IMG/VR virus record: IMGVR_UViG_3300048444_000173
Coordinates: 1-64,000 of that record
DNA: 64,000 nucleotides
Reading direction: 5' to 3' (one strand)
Origin: a virus
Made by a program: the position numbers and the translations under genes
The notes under the pieces: generated by a model
Told to the model about the DNA's origin: nothing
Databases searched by the model: none
Seen by the model: only the letters and a program-made list of their open reading frames with translations
In this document: positions 51,894 to 59,480 of the stretch, piece after piece
How positions within the stretch are numbered: position 1 is the first letter of the stretch
How the letters are laid out: every line of letters starts with the position of its first letter

Positions 51894-52678
51894 AGACTTT
51901 CTCCAAGTTTATTTGCCTGAGATTGTAACTCAGCAATTTGACGCTGTAATTGTTCATATTCTTCTCGGCGTTTATCTGCTTCGTTATCACGTTTCCAGAT
52001 TAGTGTTAGGTTTTTATTAGTATGTTGTGTTAATAAATTTAATGCCACTGTTTGACTGGGGCATTCGATTTCATAAACACATTCGATGTTATCACTAACC
52101 TTTGGAAGAAGTTCCCACCCATTAAACTCTCCAACGTTTGCATACTTTACATTTAAATATAATAACGCGTCCCCCGCCAAAACCAATGCCTCTCTACCAT
52201 CTTTCATTTTAACAACGTGTTTACCCGCCTCTAGCTTAGGCATTTTATTTGACTGCATAGTAATTTCCTCCTCATTTACGTTGATTAGTTTTACTGAGTT
52301 AAATGCTTTTAAAAATCCATCTAAATTATATCTATGTGAAATTAATTCACCGCAATATACCCAGTGAGCGTTTTCGCCTATCTGATAATAAGCATGAATT
52401 AGTGATGAATCAGTCTTAAACAACCGACCAGTATCATCACCAGTGAGAATTTGAAGGTAGTGTACTTGTTTATGATTATGTTGGTTGAAATACTCTTGGT
52501 CAAAACCACCCTGAGTCATTTTTAATGAATCATCCACATATAAATATTTCTCGCCTTCATGTCTCACTGAAGCGCTCCCTGCGTATCTCCAACGAACACC
52601 ATGCTCAAACAATTTCTCCTGAACCATTCGGCTAATCTCTGGCGTAGGTACTTTCACCTTGATATTTCGATATTGCAT
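51890..52678 (-). CDS. Unknown 262-residue protein
   Basis: The opening (IKVKVPTPEISRMVQEKLFE, then HGVRWRYAG) is common in phage early-region proteins and looks like a ferredoxin-type alpha/beta repeat; a second similar unit may lie at residues 195-225. C-terminal coiled coil (EQLQRQIAELQSQANKLGES). Function unknown. Confidence 0.65.
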   Translation of the reverse strand: MQYRNIKVKVPTPEISRMVQEKLFEHGVRWRYAGSASVRHEGEKYLYVDDSLKMTQGGFDQEYFNQHNHKQVHYLQILTGDDTGRLFKTDSSLIHAYYQIGENAHWVYCGELISHRYNLDGFLKAFNSVKLINVNEEEITMQSNKMPKLEAGKHVVKMKDGREALVLAGDALLYLNVKYANVGEFNGWELLPKVSDNIECVYEIECPSQTVALNLLTQHTNKNLTLIWKRDNEADKRREEYEQLQRQIAELQSQANKLGESL

Positions 52679-52693
52679 AATTTATCCCTCCAA

Positions 52694-52858
52694 TTAAAAC
52701 TTATATTCAGCATATAACTTATTATTGCTCTCATAACACTGTGTCACTGGTTTAGGCTCAACACTTGGTGCATTAACTTGGTGATAACTCCACTCTAACC
52801 CTAGCGCAACAACAGCAGCGGTAACACTGACCAAAGCATAATTCAATAATTCTTTCAA
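52694..52858 (-). CDS. Small membrane-anchored protein, 54 residues, TTG start
   Basis: TTG 52858 has GGAGGG seven bases upstream. N-terminal transmembrane helix (LVSVTAAVVALGLEW) then a Pro-containing outside tail with one Cys. It fills the gap between two well-supported genes. Function unknown. Confidence 0.55.
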   Translation of the reverse strand: MKELLNYALVSVTAAVVALGLEWSYHQVNAPSVEPKPVTQCYESNNKLYAEYKF

Positions 52859-52870
52859 GTCAATCCCTCC

Positions 52871-53416
52871 TTACAGAATAATTCCGTCAAAGTGTTTGTT
52901 GATAGCTATGGCGTGATTAGCTTGTGAAAGAGCGTCATCAATAGCTGAGTGGTGTGTACCAACTCGTTCAATCTTGGGCGCACCTTTTAGGTTCTTCCAC
53001 GTCCTGTAGCAAGCCTCATTCCAAAACTTCCAGAAAGGTTCTTGTCCACAAGCAAGGAAAGCATTCTCAAGGATACCTAAGTCAAAACGTGCCGAGTTAC
53101 CTACCATTGTAACGTTGTAGCTGTGTACGTTCTTGAACACGAAATTACGTAACTGTTGTAGTGCTTTATCAATGGGTACAGTTTTCTCATTAAATACTTT
53201 ACGAGCATCTTCGTCCTGCTTCATCCAGAACTGAATTGTGCTACCGATAACGGTCATACCTTTATCCAAGCAACTTTGTATATCTACTGGCACATAGAAT
53301 TTATCCTTAAATACCTTGTCAGCAGTAAATAGCACAACACCAATCGACGCAATAACCGCTGTGGGTTTTGTGTCCAAAGATTCTAGGTCAGTCATTCCGT
53401 AGATTTTATTTGCCAT
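52871..53416 (-). CDS. DnaQ-like 3'-5' exonuclease
   Basis: 181 residues. DEDDh acidic residues can be placed: MTDLESLDTKPTAVIASIG (first Asp/Glu), VTMVGNSARFDLGILENAF (second Asp), GTHHSAIDDALSQANHA (His and last Asp). This compact form matches phage exonucleases of the Rv2179c/ExoX kind. It may trim RNA or DNA ends and lies in the same region as RNA-repair genes. Confidence 0.75.
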   Translation of the reverse strand: MANKIYGMTDLESLDTKPTAVIASIGVVLFTADKVFKDKFYVPVDIQSCLDKGMTVIGSTIQFWMKQDEDARKVFNEKTVPIDKALQQLRNFVFKNVHSYNVTMVGNSARFDLGILENAFLACGQEPFWKFWNEACYRTWKNLKGAPKIERVGTHHSAIDDALSQANHAIAINKHFDGIIL

Positions 53417-53419
53417 AAA

Positions 53420-53872
53420 TTATTCCTCCAATTTGTAAATGTAAACGTCATATTCTCCCAAATACCACTCAATCAATTCTAGCACAATTTCCCAATCACC
53501 ACCAGCCCTATCTGACGCAAATTTATAAGGAAAAGCTACTTTGACGTTAGGTGTTAGCTTAAGCTCATTACGAATATTAATTAGTCCCTGACATAATGCA
53601 CCGTAACTAAGATGGCGTTTATCTGTGCCATAATAAAATTGTCCGTATAAATTCACCACACCACCTTCGCTAAACCAAGCCGAGCCTAATTTATTCTTGC
53701 TATTATTGTAGCACCAAGTATCTAGCGCATAAGCGTCAGGACATTCGCGCTTAATTTGTCGTGCAATGCCGCTACCAAATTTATTTTGGCAATTACAACA
53801 GTGAACTAGCCAGTCAACATCGCCTCGTTTTACTGCTTTTACAGCATCGCCTTTGACGTAAGTAATGGGCAT
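53420..53872 (-). CDS. Macro-domain protein (ADP-ribose-1''-phosphatase-like)
   Basis: 150 residues, one macro domain. HCCNCQNKFGSGIARQI gives the ADP-ribose-binding NxxGxG region, NLYGQFYYGT and SYGALCQGLINI follow, and KFASDRAGGDWEIVLELIE ends the pattern, as in Poa1p-type enzymes. Those remove the phosphate from ADP-ribose-1''-phosphate, a by-product of tRNA 2'-phosphate removal. That suits a phage with RNA-repair genes, but removal of ADP-ribose from proteins or DNA is also possible. Confidence 0.85.
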   Translation of the reverse strand: MPITYVKGDAVKAVKRGDVDWLVHCCNCQNKFGSGIARQIKRECPDAYALDTWCYNNSKNKLGSAWFSEGGVVNLYGQFYYGTDKRHLSYGALCQGLINIRNELKLTPNVKVAFPYKFASDRAGGDWEIVLELIEWYLGEYDVYIYKLEE

Positions 53873-53908
53873 AAGTTATTCCTCCAAGATCATTTCAACA
53901 GAGCCTAG

Positions 53909-53937
53909 AGTATAATTTAGTTATAGCGTTATGTCAA
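53909..53937 (-). promoter_or_regulatory. Strong sigma70 promoter, leftward
   Basis: TTGACA (53937-53932), 17 bp, TATACT (53914-53909). It heads the macro domain, exonuclease and dNMP kinase operon. Confidence 0.75.
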
Positions 53938-54146
53938 GCGATTAGGTCTACAAAAGGTGTATAAATTTAGTAACGTAATGTAGACTAGGTGATACCATTG
54001 TAGCAATTATGGCGTAAAATAGGATATAATTACCACTATTGTAACAACTATGGGATATTTAGGTAGGTTTACTTAGGCAGGAATATGCGGTAATAATTGG
54101 CGTGAGTTTAGGATATAGTAAACTTTGGTACTGATAGTACGGTCAT
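53938..54146. other. Gene-free AT-rich stretch
   Basis: About 200 bases without a coding frame. It contains loosely repeated words (GTAGCAATTATGGCGTAA, TTGTAACAACTATGGGATAT) reminiscent of the 25-bp repeats at 37.1-37.4 kb, but too diverged for certainty. Confidence 0.35.
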
Positions 54147-54176
54147 AAAGAAAAGCCCCAACATTGCGTCAGGGCT
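54147..54176 (-). terminator. Terminator, leftward, after the tRNA transcript
   Basis: On the minus strand AGCCCT (54176-54171) pairs with GGGGCT (54159-54154), followed by TTTCTTT. Confidence 0.65.
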
Positions 54177-54216
54177 GACCCGAGAGGAAATTTGTTAGAT
54201 GTATTCTGTACTCATA

Positions 54217-54279
54217 TTAGGCTCCAGTAAATCCACCAACTAAAGGATCATCCCAAACACCCACTTCACTCATTTTCAT
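54217..54279 (-). CDS. Possible 20-residue peptide
   Basis: AAGGAGAAATAAT gives a very good ribosome site before ATG 54279. The peptide is MKMSEVGVWDDPLVGGFTGA. It is the only frame between the tRNA and the terminator. Too short to be sure. Confidence 0.35.
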   Translation of the reverse strand: MKMSEVGVWDDPLVGGFTGA

Positions 54280-54371
54280 ATTATTTCTCCTTAATTTATT
54301 TGCAAATAATTAAAGCAGGGACACTCGACCAAGAATACGCTCAATCCTTATTCCCTATTATCCTTACGGAA

Positions 54372-54479
54372 GTGGTATGACGTGTCTCTCTGACGTGATC
54401 TGCTAGGCCATACACCACAGCGTCAGATTTACAACATGACACTACTAGCTCTAATCGCTAAATGTGAGAGGTTGTAAAT
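54372..54479 (-). ncRNA. Probable structured RNA downstream of the tRNA
   Basis: Two long stems lie in a stretch without genes. ATTTACAAC and GTTGTAAAT (54479-54471 with 54435-54427) pair over 9 bp. GTGGTGTATG and CATACCAC (54418-54409 with 54379-54372) pair over 8 bp with a small bulge. On the minus strand the stretch is in the path of the tRNA-Arg transcript. No RNA family is recognised; further weak pairing continues to about 54310. Confidence 0.45.
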
Positions 54480-54483
54480 ACGT

Positions 54484-54559
54484 TGGCGTTCCTACTAGGA
54501 CTTGAACCTAGACCACAAACTTAGAAGGATTGTATGCTTTCCAATTACACTATAGGAAC
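54484..54559 (-). tRNA. tRNA-Arg (anticodon UCU)
   Basis: 76 nt including an encoded CCA end. Acceptor GTTCCTA/TAGGAAC pairs fully. D stem GTGT/GCAT has two G-U pairs. The anticodon loop CTTCTAA gives UCU; its stem has one T-T mismatch. T arm CTAGG-TTCAAGT-CCTAG is perfect. It reads AGA codons, which are rarer in many GC-balanced gammaproteobacteria, so it could aid phage translation, or replace a tRNA cleaved by the host. Confidence 0.93.
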
Positions 54560-54567
54560 GAATTAGC

Positions 54568-54589
54568 CCTACAGATTACGCACTGTAGG
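54568..54589 (-). promoter_or_regulatory. Perfect hairpin upstream of tRNA-Arg
   Basis: CCTACAG and CTGTAGG are inverted repeats with an eight-base loop, 9 bp before the tRNA 5' end on the minus strand. Perhaps a processing signal in the tRNA precursor. Confidence 0.5.
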
Positions 54590-54641
54590 CTGCGGCATCA
54601 TTACTGCGGAGGAGACAACGGCGATGCAACCGTGATTGATA

Positions 54642-54767
54642 TTAGCCCTCACCGCGTTTCGTCTTATTGTATGGGCGCTTATAATTCGCCCCAGAATTAG
54701 CACGATTACCCCATGCTTGATTGACGAAAACGTGTTCATAAGCCTTACGGCGTTCATCTTGTGTCAA
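54642..54767 (-). CDS. Small basic protein, 41 residues, TTG start
   Basis: GAGGAG lies eight bases before TTG 54767. The peptide starts (fM)TQDERRKAYEHVFVNQAWGN and ends in a basic NYKRPYNKTKRGEG tail. Fits between the methyltransferase and the tRNA. Function unknown. Confidence 0.45.
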   Translation of the reverse strand: MTQDERRKAYEHVFVNQAWGNRANSGANYKRPYNKTKRGEG

Positions 54768-54825
54768 AGTATTTGCTCCTCATTTGTTCGTGATGTTAGT
54801 TTGACAATGTTATTCAGGGTTAGTT

Positions 54826-55614
54826 TCATGCGTTGTTAATTCGTTCTTTGGCTATATTAAAATAGTCTTGGTCAAGCTCAATACCAATAAAGTTTCGGTT
54901 TAAATTCTTAGCCGCTGCGCCAGTTGTTCCTGAACCCATAAATGGGTCTAAGACTACATCATTACTTTCTGTCATTAGTTTGATAAAGAACTCTGGTAAA
55001 TACAACGGGTAAACCGCAGGATGACCTATGTTAGCATTACTTGAGCTACCTGTTATGACATTAGATGGTCTAACCGTGTCGCTCGAAATCCTTTTACTCA
55101 TGTTCATTCCAGACCCATTGTTAGTATTATGCTCGCCATTGTTCTTTCTGCGCTTTTCAGATGCAAGCCACTTGGAATCTGATTTCACTAAAACTTTCTC
55201 TGGGTAAAACTTGTAAGACTTCGATTTGGAAAAATGAAGTACTCGCTCGTAGGCATCTTTCAATCTCTTCTTGCTACCTGTTGGGAACGGGTTAGTCTTA
55301 TTCCAAATGTATTCGTCAACCAACCTCCATCCATAGTTTTCAACCATTTCGATTATCAACTTATACACGTATAGTTCGCGCTGACCATCTTTGCAATTTT
55401 CTTTTATGTTCAGAATCAACGAACCTGTTTCCTTTAACTTGTCTTTGCATAAATTCAATATGGGATGAAGGAATGAACCATACTCAGATACACTATAACC
55501 AGTGTAACTCCTCTGCTTTGCATAAGGAGGGCTTGTAACTATTAAGTCAACTGACCCATCAGGAATTTCTTTCATGACCTCTAAGCAATCGCCCTGCCGC
55601 AAATCTATATTCAT
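54826..55614 (-). CDS. DNA methyltransferase, N4-C/N6-A type
   Basis: 262 residues. The catalytic motif IV is DLIVTSPPYAKQRSY and the AdoMet-binding motif I, DPFMGSGTTGAAA, lies near the C-terminus, the beta-class order. TSPPY is usual in N4-cytosine enzymes but also in N6-adenine ones, so the modified base is open. A ribosome site GGAGG precedes the ATG. No cognate nuclease is adjacent, so it is probably a solitary phage enzyme that protects from host restriction. Confidence 0.88.
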   Translation of the reverse strand: MNIDLRQGDCLEVMKEIPDGSVDLIVTSPPYAKQRSYTGYSVSEYGSFLHPILNLCKDKLKETGSLILNIKENCKDGQRELYVYKLIIEMVENYGWRLVDEYIWNKTNPFPTGSKKRLKDAYERVLHFSKSKSYKFYPEKVLVKSDSKWLASEKRRKNNGEHNTNNGSGMNMSKRISSDTVRPSNVITGSSSNANIGHPAVYPLYLPEFFIKLMTESNDVVLDPFMGSGTTGAAAKNLNRNFIGIELDQDYFNIAKERINNA

Positions 55615-55724
55615 AATACTCCTCCATATTAATTTGTCTCAAGTATAGCACACTAACATTTCTAATGATACATTTATAGCACATTATTGGGCGAAATACT
55701 GGTTAATGTGCTGTTTAGGGTACG

Positions 55725-56540
55725 TTATGCTTTAGTCCAGTCTTTATCTGGCGCATATCGTTCTCGTAATGCTTTAGCAACACGTTCGTCTGATTGTTCA
55801 TCAGCAAGTTGACAAGCGAGTTCGTGTTTGCGAGCTTGCCATACTTTGTGTGCTTCCATTGGGTCGTCGAAAGCACCCAACCGCTCAGCTTTACCAGTGA
55901 ACGGGTTACCACACCTTGCAATAAATCTATTTTCTTTTTTACATAAGCTCGCACCAATAGGGTAAACTCCTACATTAGAAGGATATATGGCGAATAAGTT
56001 AGTTTTGGTGTCTACAAAAGCACAGTAATCTGGACAATAGACCTTGTTTCCTCTTTTTATAATATCTTTGTCTAAAGCCAACCCTTCCCATTCTCTTTTT
56101 GTGACCCAATCCCTGAATTTTGTGAAATAAAGCCACTCGTCACAAACTGTGACATCTTTATACACTGGTGCTGTTTTAAGACCTTTCTCTGAATAACAAC
56201 GTCTTATCATTCCTCTCCATTTGTCATAGATAGGGCAGCTTTTCACTTCACCATCTTGATAGAACCGATTCTTGTGTTCCGTATCACAAATACCGACTCC
56301 GTGTATTTTATTCAACCCTCCGTTCGCATTCTTTTTGGTTTTTATATAAGGGTCTTTGAAGCAGCCGTTTTTAAAATGCCTACAGTCAACGATATAACGG
56401 TGTCCACTCTCGACTTCTATTAAGCAATTTTTAAAGTTGATATATTCGACAAGTTTGCCAACGGAACCATTGTGGGATTCAACCACCATGCCTTCTCTTT
56501 CTGATTTCTGTTTAAGTCTACGCTCTTCTCTCCAGTCCAT
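55725..56540 (-). CDS. Endonuclease-like protein beside terL
   Basis: 271 residues. YDKWRGMIRRCYSEKG, PVYKDVTVCDEWLYFTKF, LDKDIIKRGNKVYCPDYC and the end FGxLGAFD-like FRERLGAFDDPMEA-type region (KAERLGAFDDPMEAHKVWQA) are the marks of a large group of free-standing phage HNH-like endonucleases, with an AP2-like last part. It has its own promoter and follows terL, which holds a group I intron, so it could be the intron's mobility enzyme acting in trans. Confidence 0.65.
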   Translation of the reverse strand: MDWREERRLKQKSEREGMVVESHNGSVGKLVEYINFKNCLIEVESGHRYIVDCRHFKNGCFKDPYIKTKKNANGGLNKIHGVGICDTEHKNRFYQDGEVKSCPIYDKWRGMIRRCYSEKGLKTAPVYKDVTVCDEWLYFTKFRDWVTKREWEGLALDKDIIKRGNKVYCPDYCAFVDTKTNLFAIYPSNVGVYPIGASLCKKENRFIARCGNPFTGKAERLGAFDDPMEAHKVWQARKHELACQLADEQSDERVAKALRERYAPDKDWTKA

Positions 56541-56574
56541 AATAAAACTCCTTAGTTATAAAAGTATCTCTACC

Positions 56575-56604
56575 AATATAATCTAAGGAGTTTGTATTTG
56601 TCAA
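56575..56604 (-). promoter_or_regulatory. sigma70 promoter of the terL-adjacent endonuclease
   Basis: TTGACA (56604-56599), 18 bp, TATATT (56580-56575), just beyond the terL stop codon and 35 bp before the endonuclease start. Confidence 0.65.
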
Positions 56605-56610
56605 CAACTT

Positions 56611-58219
56611 TTATAAAATAAATTGTTTACGAGTAGTAAAGTTACTATTTTTGATAAGACCATCTACAGCGAAACCAAGCGCATCAACATGGTTAGGGGA
56701 GCGCCCCTTGCCATCGAAACTAATCATCTCATTCTCAAGCTCGCCAAGATCTGCGTTAGTGTCATGGAAAACTATTCCAGTTTCATAGAACTGAGCGCAA
56801 GTTATTGCTCTAGCATATTTCTTATTCACTGACGAAAATTCTTCCATAGGCAAGAAGGGGTGTTCTCGCTTAATCATGCTCTTATACATCCCTCCGATTC
56901 CGTTGGCTTCAATTCTCACCTTAGTCGGACAGAAGTTGCTGTATTTACTGTGTAACGAATGTATAGTTTTAATACAAGTGTCACCAGACATTCTAGCAGT
57001 CTTATCTTCAACCACAAGAATCTTGTCAGATTCAGTTAGTACAGCAACGATTATACCAGTTTCGTCAGACGCTTTTGATGTAGATTCACCAGCAGGGTCT
57101 AAGCCTATAACAGCCTTCTTCCAATATTTAGGGTGAAACTCACCCATTTTTGTTGCTCTGCACTTGTCTAAAAGGTCAGGATTCCAAGCCGCCATGTCAT
57201 TGGCGAGAATAAGTTCACCCTCAACCTCTTGCATACCTAGCTTAGTTTTCCTTGTCCTTTCAGCGTTAGCAAGCATCTGGGGTGAAAGGTTGTCCGAGTT
57301 CTCGAAACTACTACCTGTCACAATCCTTACGTTACTATCTTCTTCCTCTGATTGTTTCTTTAATTCAATCATCAAAGGTGTTGCTTTGGGTGTTGTTACA
57401 ATGATACCCTGAGAAATACCCAGTCGTAAACCGTATAGCAAGTTATGATAGAACTCTAGCGCATCGCCGGACCAAGCCGCTGCTTCGTCTGATAAAAGCA
57501 CCTCCGAATTTATGCCCCTGCTACGCTCGCTGGACTCACTACTAACCAAACGGGCTACAGCACCATTTTTATGCTTAAGTACACCATAGTGAGGCATATA
57601 CTCTGGCTTGTTTGGGTCATTGTCTGAATAAGCGTTCAAGACCCCAGATTCACCTCTCACAATTGTGTTCACAAGGTCATTGTTGCTCGGTGCAGCAATA
57701 GTGAGATGCTTTACCCCAAGCTCTTCAACATAATATTTATACATCCTTGCTAGACAGAAAGTTTTACCAACAAATATGTTCAACGTAGGTCGTTAATCTA
57801 CGCCAGCGACATTACTCGCATCTCTATGTTACCATAGAAGTTCAGACTATATCTTCAAGGAATATTATTCCAAGCTCCTCGTTTCCACCCACTTGGGCGT
57901 ACGCCTCCCAGCTAGTCGTTACACACGGCTATTAAGCCTTGCTCGGTATTGTCCATTTAGGAGTTCCACCGAATTAGAGGAGTTTTACGTGAGCAAGGTT
58001 TTACCCACGACCTGCCAATACAAGGCAGATGTTTCTTTCTAGGTCAACAGGGATAAACTGTTTACGTCTAAGATGTATGATTGGATCATAAGCAAACTCT
58101 TCACGTTGAGCCGCCGTAAGATTATCAATAAATGCCTGTTTATCTTCTTTTGGCATCTGTTTTAACCGCTCACCTAAGTCCAATCTCTGCTCAGGTGTTA
58201 AGTCCGATAGTTTTTGCAT
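56611..58219 (-). CDS. terL: Terminase large subunit, split by a group I intron
   Basis: Exon 1 is 58219-58003 and exon 2 is 57770-56611; joined they give 1,377 nt, 458 residues, in frame. The join completes a Phe codon and produces Walker A LVLAGRGFGKTFCLA. Walker B is EVLLSDEAAAW. The nuclease domain has VIGLDPAGES (Asp), RIEANGIGG and NHVDALGFA (late Asp). It is the ATP-driven motor and nuclease that packages DNA. Without splicing the exon 1 product is a 72-residue fragment lacking the P-loop lysine. Confidence 0.92.
57771..58002 (-). other. Group I intron (232 nt, no ORF) in terL
   Basis: P1: exon CGUGGGU pairs over 7 bp with intron GCUCACG, with U-G at the splice site; the intron ends in G. 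Core pairings: P3 CUCCUC/GAGGAG, P4 UCGGU/ACCGA with Q-strand AAUACCGAGC, P5 UCC/GGA, P6 GGCU/AGCC, P7 GACUA/UAGUC within the conserved S-box AAGAUAUAGUC, P8 GGAAU/AUUCC, P9 UCUAUG-GUAA-CAUAGA. The extra GGCGUACGCC hairpin between P7 and P3' fits subgroup IA. It interrupts the first base of the Phe codon within GRGFGKT. Confidence 0.92.
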
Positions 58220-58258
58220 AATTTACCTCGCCGTATCTATGCGTAAATGTCTAGCCCC

Positions 58259-58486
58259 TTAATGCAGGGGCGTATCTTCTTCCACATTAGACACAGCCAT
58301 ATCAATCTTCGCATTAACTCTCGTCATCATTTTCCCGACAGCATCAGCATCCATAAGAAATTCTTGCACAGCCATTAGCAATAGATTAGCGCCAGATAAG
58401 CTGTCCTCATTATCAAAGTCAAACTTTACGCTCTCAATTTCTTCCGTAGCTTCATTACTCACTATTGTCATTGAACACTTGCTCAT
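58259..58486 (-). CDS. Small protein, 75 residues
   Basis: Acidic with a beta start (SMTIVSNEATEEIESVKFDF) and the helix SGANLLLMAVQEFLMDADAV. The gene at 59250 has a similar order (beta start, then HIMSGAIKLFLSDEEA), so the two may be paralogues. Overlaps the upstream gene. Function unknown. Confidence 0.6.
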   Translation of the reverse strand: MSKCSMTIVSNEATEEIESVKFDFDNEDSLSGANLLLMAVQEFLMDADAVGKMMTRVNAKIDMAVSNVEEDTPLH

Positions 58487-58682
58487 AATTATCCTTATAT
58501 TCTTCGCCTAGTTTGCTGGAAATATGTCCTAAGTAAATTACTGCTGGAACTGTTACGACAGACCACCAGCCAAATGTTGCGATAGATGTTCCGACCAGAT
58601 ATGCTACAAGCAGAATAAATATCCCTAATATTCCGCCAACGTGTTTCAGCACCCACCTTCTACGCTCTTTATTCGTCACCAC
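58455..58682 (-). CDS. Membrane protein, 75 residues
   Basis: Two transmembrane helices (VGGILGIFILLVAYLVGTSI and WWSVVTVPAVIYLGHIS) after a basic start (TNKERRRW); the last 20 residues are acidic. Overlaps both neighbours. Function unknown. Confidence 0.6.
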   Translation of the reverse strand: MVTNKERRRWVLKHVGGILGIFILLVAYLVGTSIATFGWWSVVTVPAVIYLGHISSKLGEEYKDNYEQVFNDNSE

Positions 58683-58944
58683 TCTTCTCCTTATCTTCTG
58701 TGAAAATTACATCACAGTTATCTTTAACGCCACGATAGATGCAGTACCACTGGGCAAATCTGTCACCGTACTGATTGGTGATAACTCCGCCCATACAATC
58801 AAGCATAAATTCCGTAGCCTTAGCTTGTTGCTCATCTGTGGCACAATGGTATTCGTAGAAGCTATGGCGATGCTCCTCTTGTGCAAAAGCAACCACTGGC
58901 GCAAATACTAAGCAAGCTAATAATGTTTTAATCTTCGTCATCAT
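58669..58944 (-). CDS. Secreted small Cys-rich protein
   Basis: 91 residues. Signal peptide MMTKIKTLLACLVFAPVVAF with cleavage likely after AFA. The mature part has four Cys (YEYHCATDE, MLDCMGG, WYCIYRG, DNCDVIF), enough for two disulfides in the periplasm. Second early secreted protein besides that at 31290. Function unknown. Confidence 0.65.
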   Translation of the reverse strand: MMTKIKTLLACLVFAPVVAFAQEEHRHSFYEYHCATDEQQAKATEFMLDCMGGVITNQYGDRFAQWYCIYRGVKDNCDVIFTEDKEKSGDE

Positions 58945-59260
58945 CTCGCTCCAATTCCTCGACCAATTCCTTTACAGCCAAGTAACCCTGCTCAGAATAT
59001 AGTTGCTGATATTGCGCCATCTTCTCGCTAATATCTTCTTCAATGATTCCGTCCCGAATGGTATAACCCAAGACGAAATAAGTGAGAGGGTTCTGCCCCA
59101 TTTGTCCTGCCTCAAACCATTCCATCCAACTCTTATACACTTCAAGCTCCTCAAGAGGATTTGTAGCGTCTTTTGGGATAAGGTAATGGTAACAGTCAGC
59201 CCAAGCTAATTTAAGGCTCTCACGGATTGCTGAGGCTTGTTTATCGCTATTATTCTGCAT
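58928..59260 (-). CDS. Helical protein, 110 residues
   Basis: ATG 59260 lies within the end of the upstream gene, with GAGGATGAAGAT before it. Begins MQNNSDKQASAIRESLKLAW. Tryptophan-rich centre (VYKSWMEWFEAGQMGQNP), acidic end. Not recognised. Confidence 0.6.
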   Translation of the reverse strand: MQNNSDKQASAIRESLKLAWADCYHYLIPKDATNPLEELEVYKSWMEWFEAGQMGQNPLTYFVLGYTIRDGIIEEDISEKMAQYQQLYSEQGYLAVKELVEELERDDDED

Positions 59261-59480
59261 TATCTTCATCCTCTTTAGCTTTGTCCTTAGATTCACTCTC
59301 TAAATATGACCGAACTAGCTGTGCATACATTAGCATAGCTTCTTCGTCCGAAAGGAATAGTTTGATAGCACCTGACATAATGTGCATAGCACGATCATCG
59401 CCAGCATTATTCTCTACAACAGTTTTGATGTTGTCATCGTCTTGCTTAGTAATTTTGATAATGATTTCTGAATTGCTCAT
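59250..59480 (-). CDS. Small protein, 76 residues
   Basis: Begins MSNSEIIIKITKQDDDNIKT; helical middle; very acidic end (KDKAKEDEDNAE). Overlaps the sigma gene by 35 nt, so co-translated. Possible paralogue of the 58259 product. Function unknown. Confidence 0.6.
   Translation of the reverse strand: MSNSEIIIKITKQDDDNIKTVVENNAGDDRAMHIMSGAIKLFLSDEEAMLMYAQLVRSYLESESKDKAKEDEDNAE

Noticed and set aside
54569-54757. Open frame of 62 codons on the minus strand
   Set aside because: No ribosome site; it overlaps a better-supported small frame at 54642-54767 and runs over the upstream hairpin.
57770-58219. Frameshifted or degraded terL
   Set aside because: No single base change joins the halves, while intron excision restores the Walker A motif perfectly.
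58240-58262. Terminator at the GCCCC/GGGGC hairpin before terL
   Set aside because: The sequence that follows on the minus strand (TAGACATTT) lacks a T-run; function unclear.
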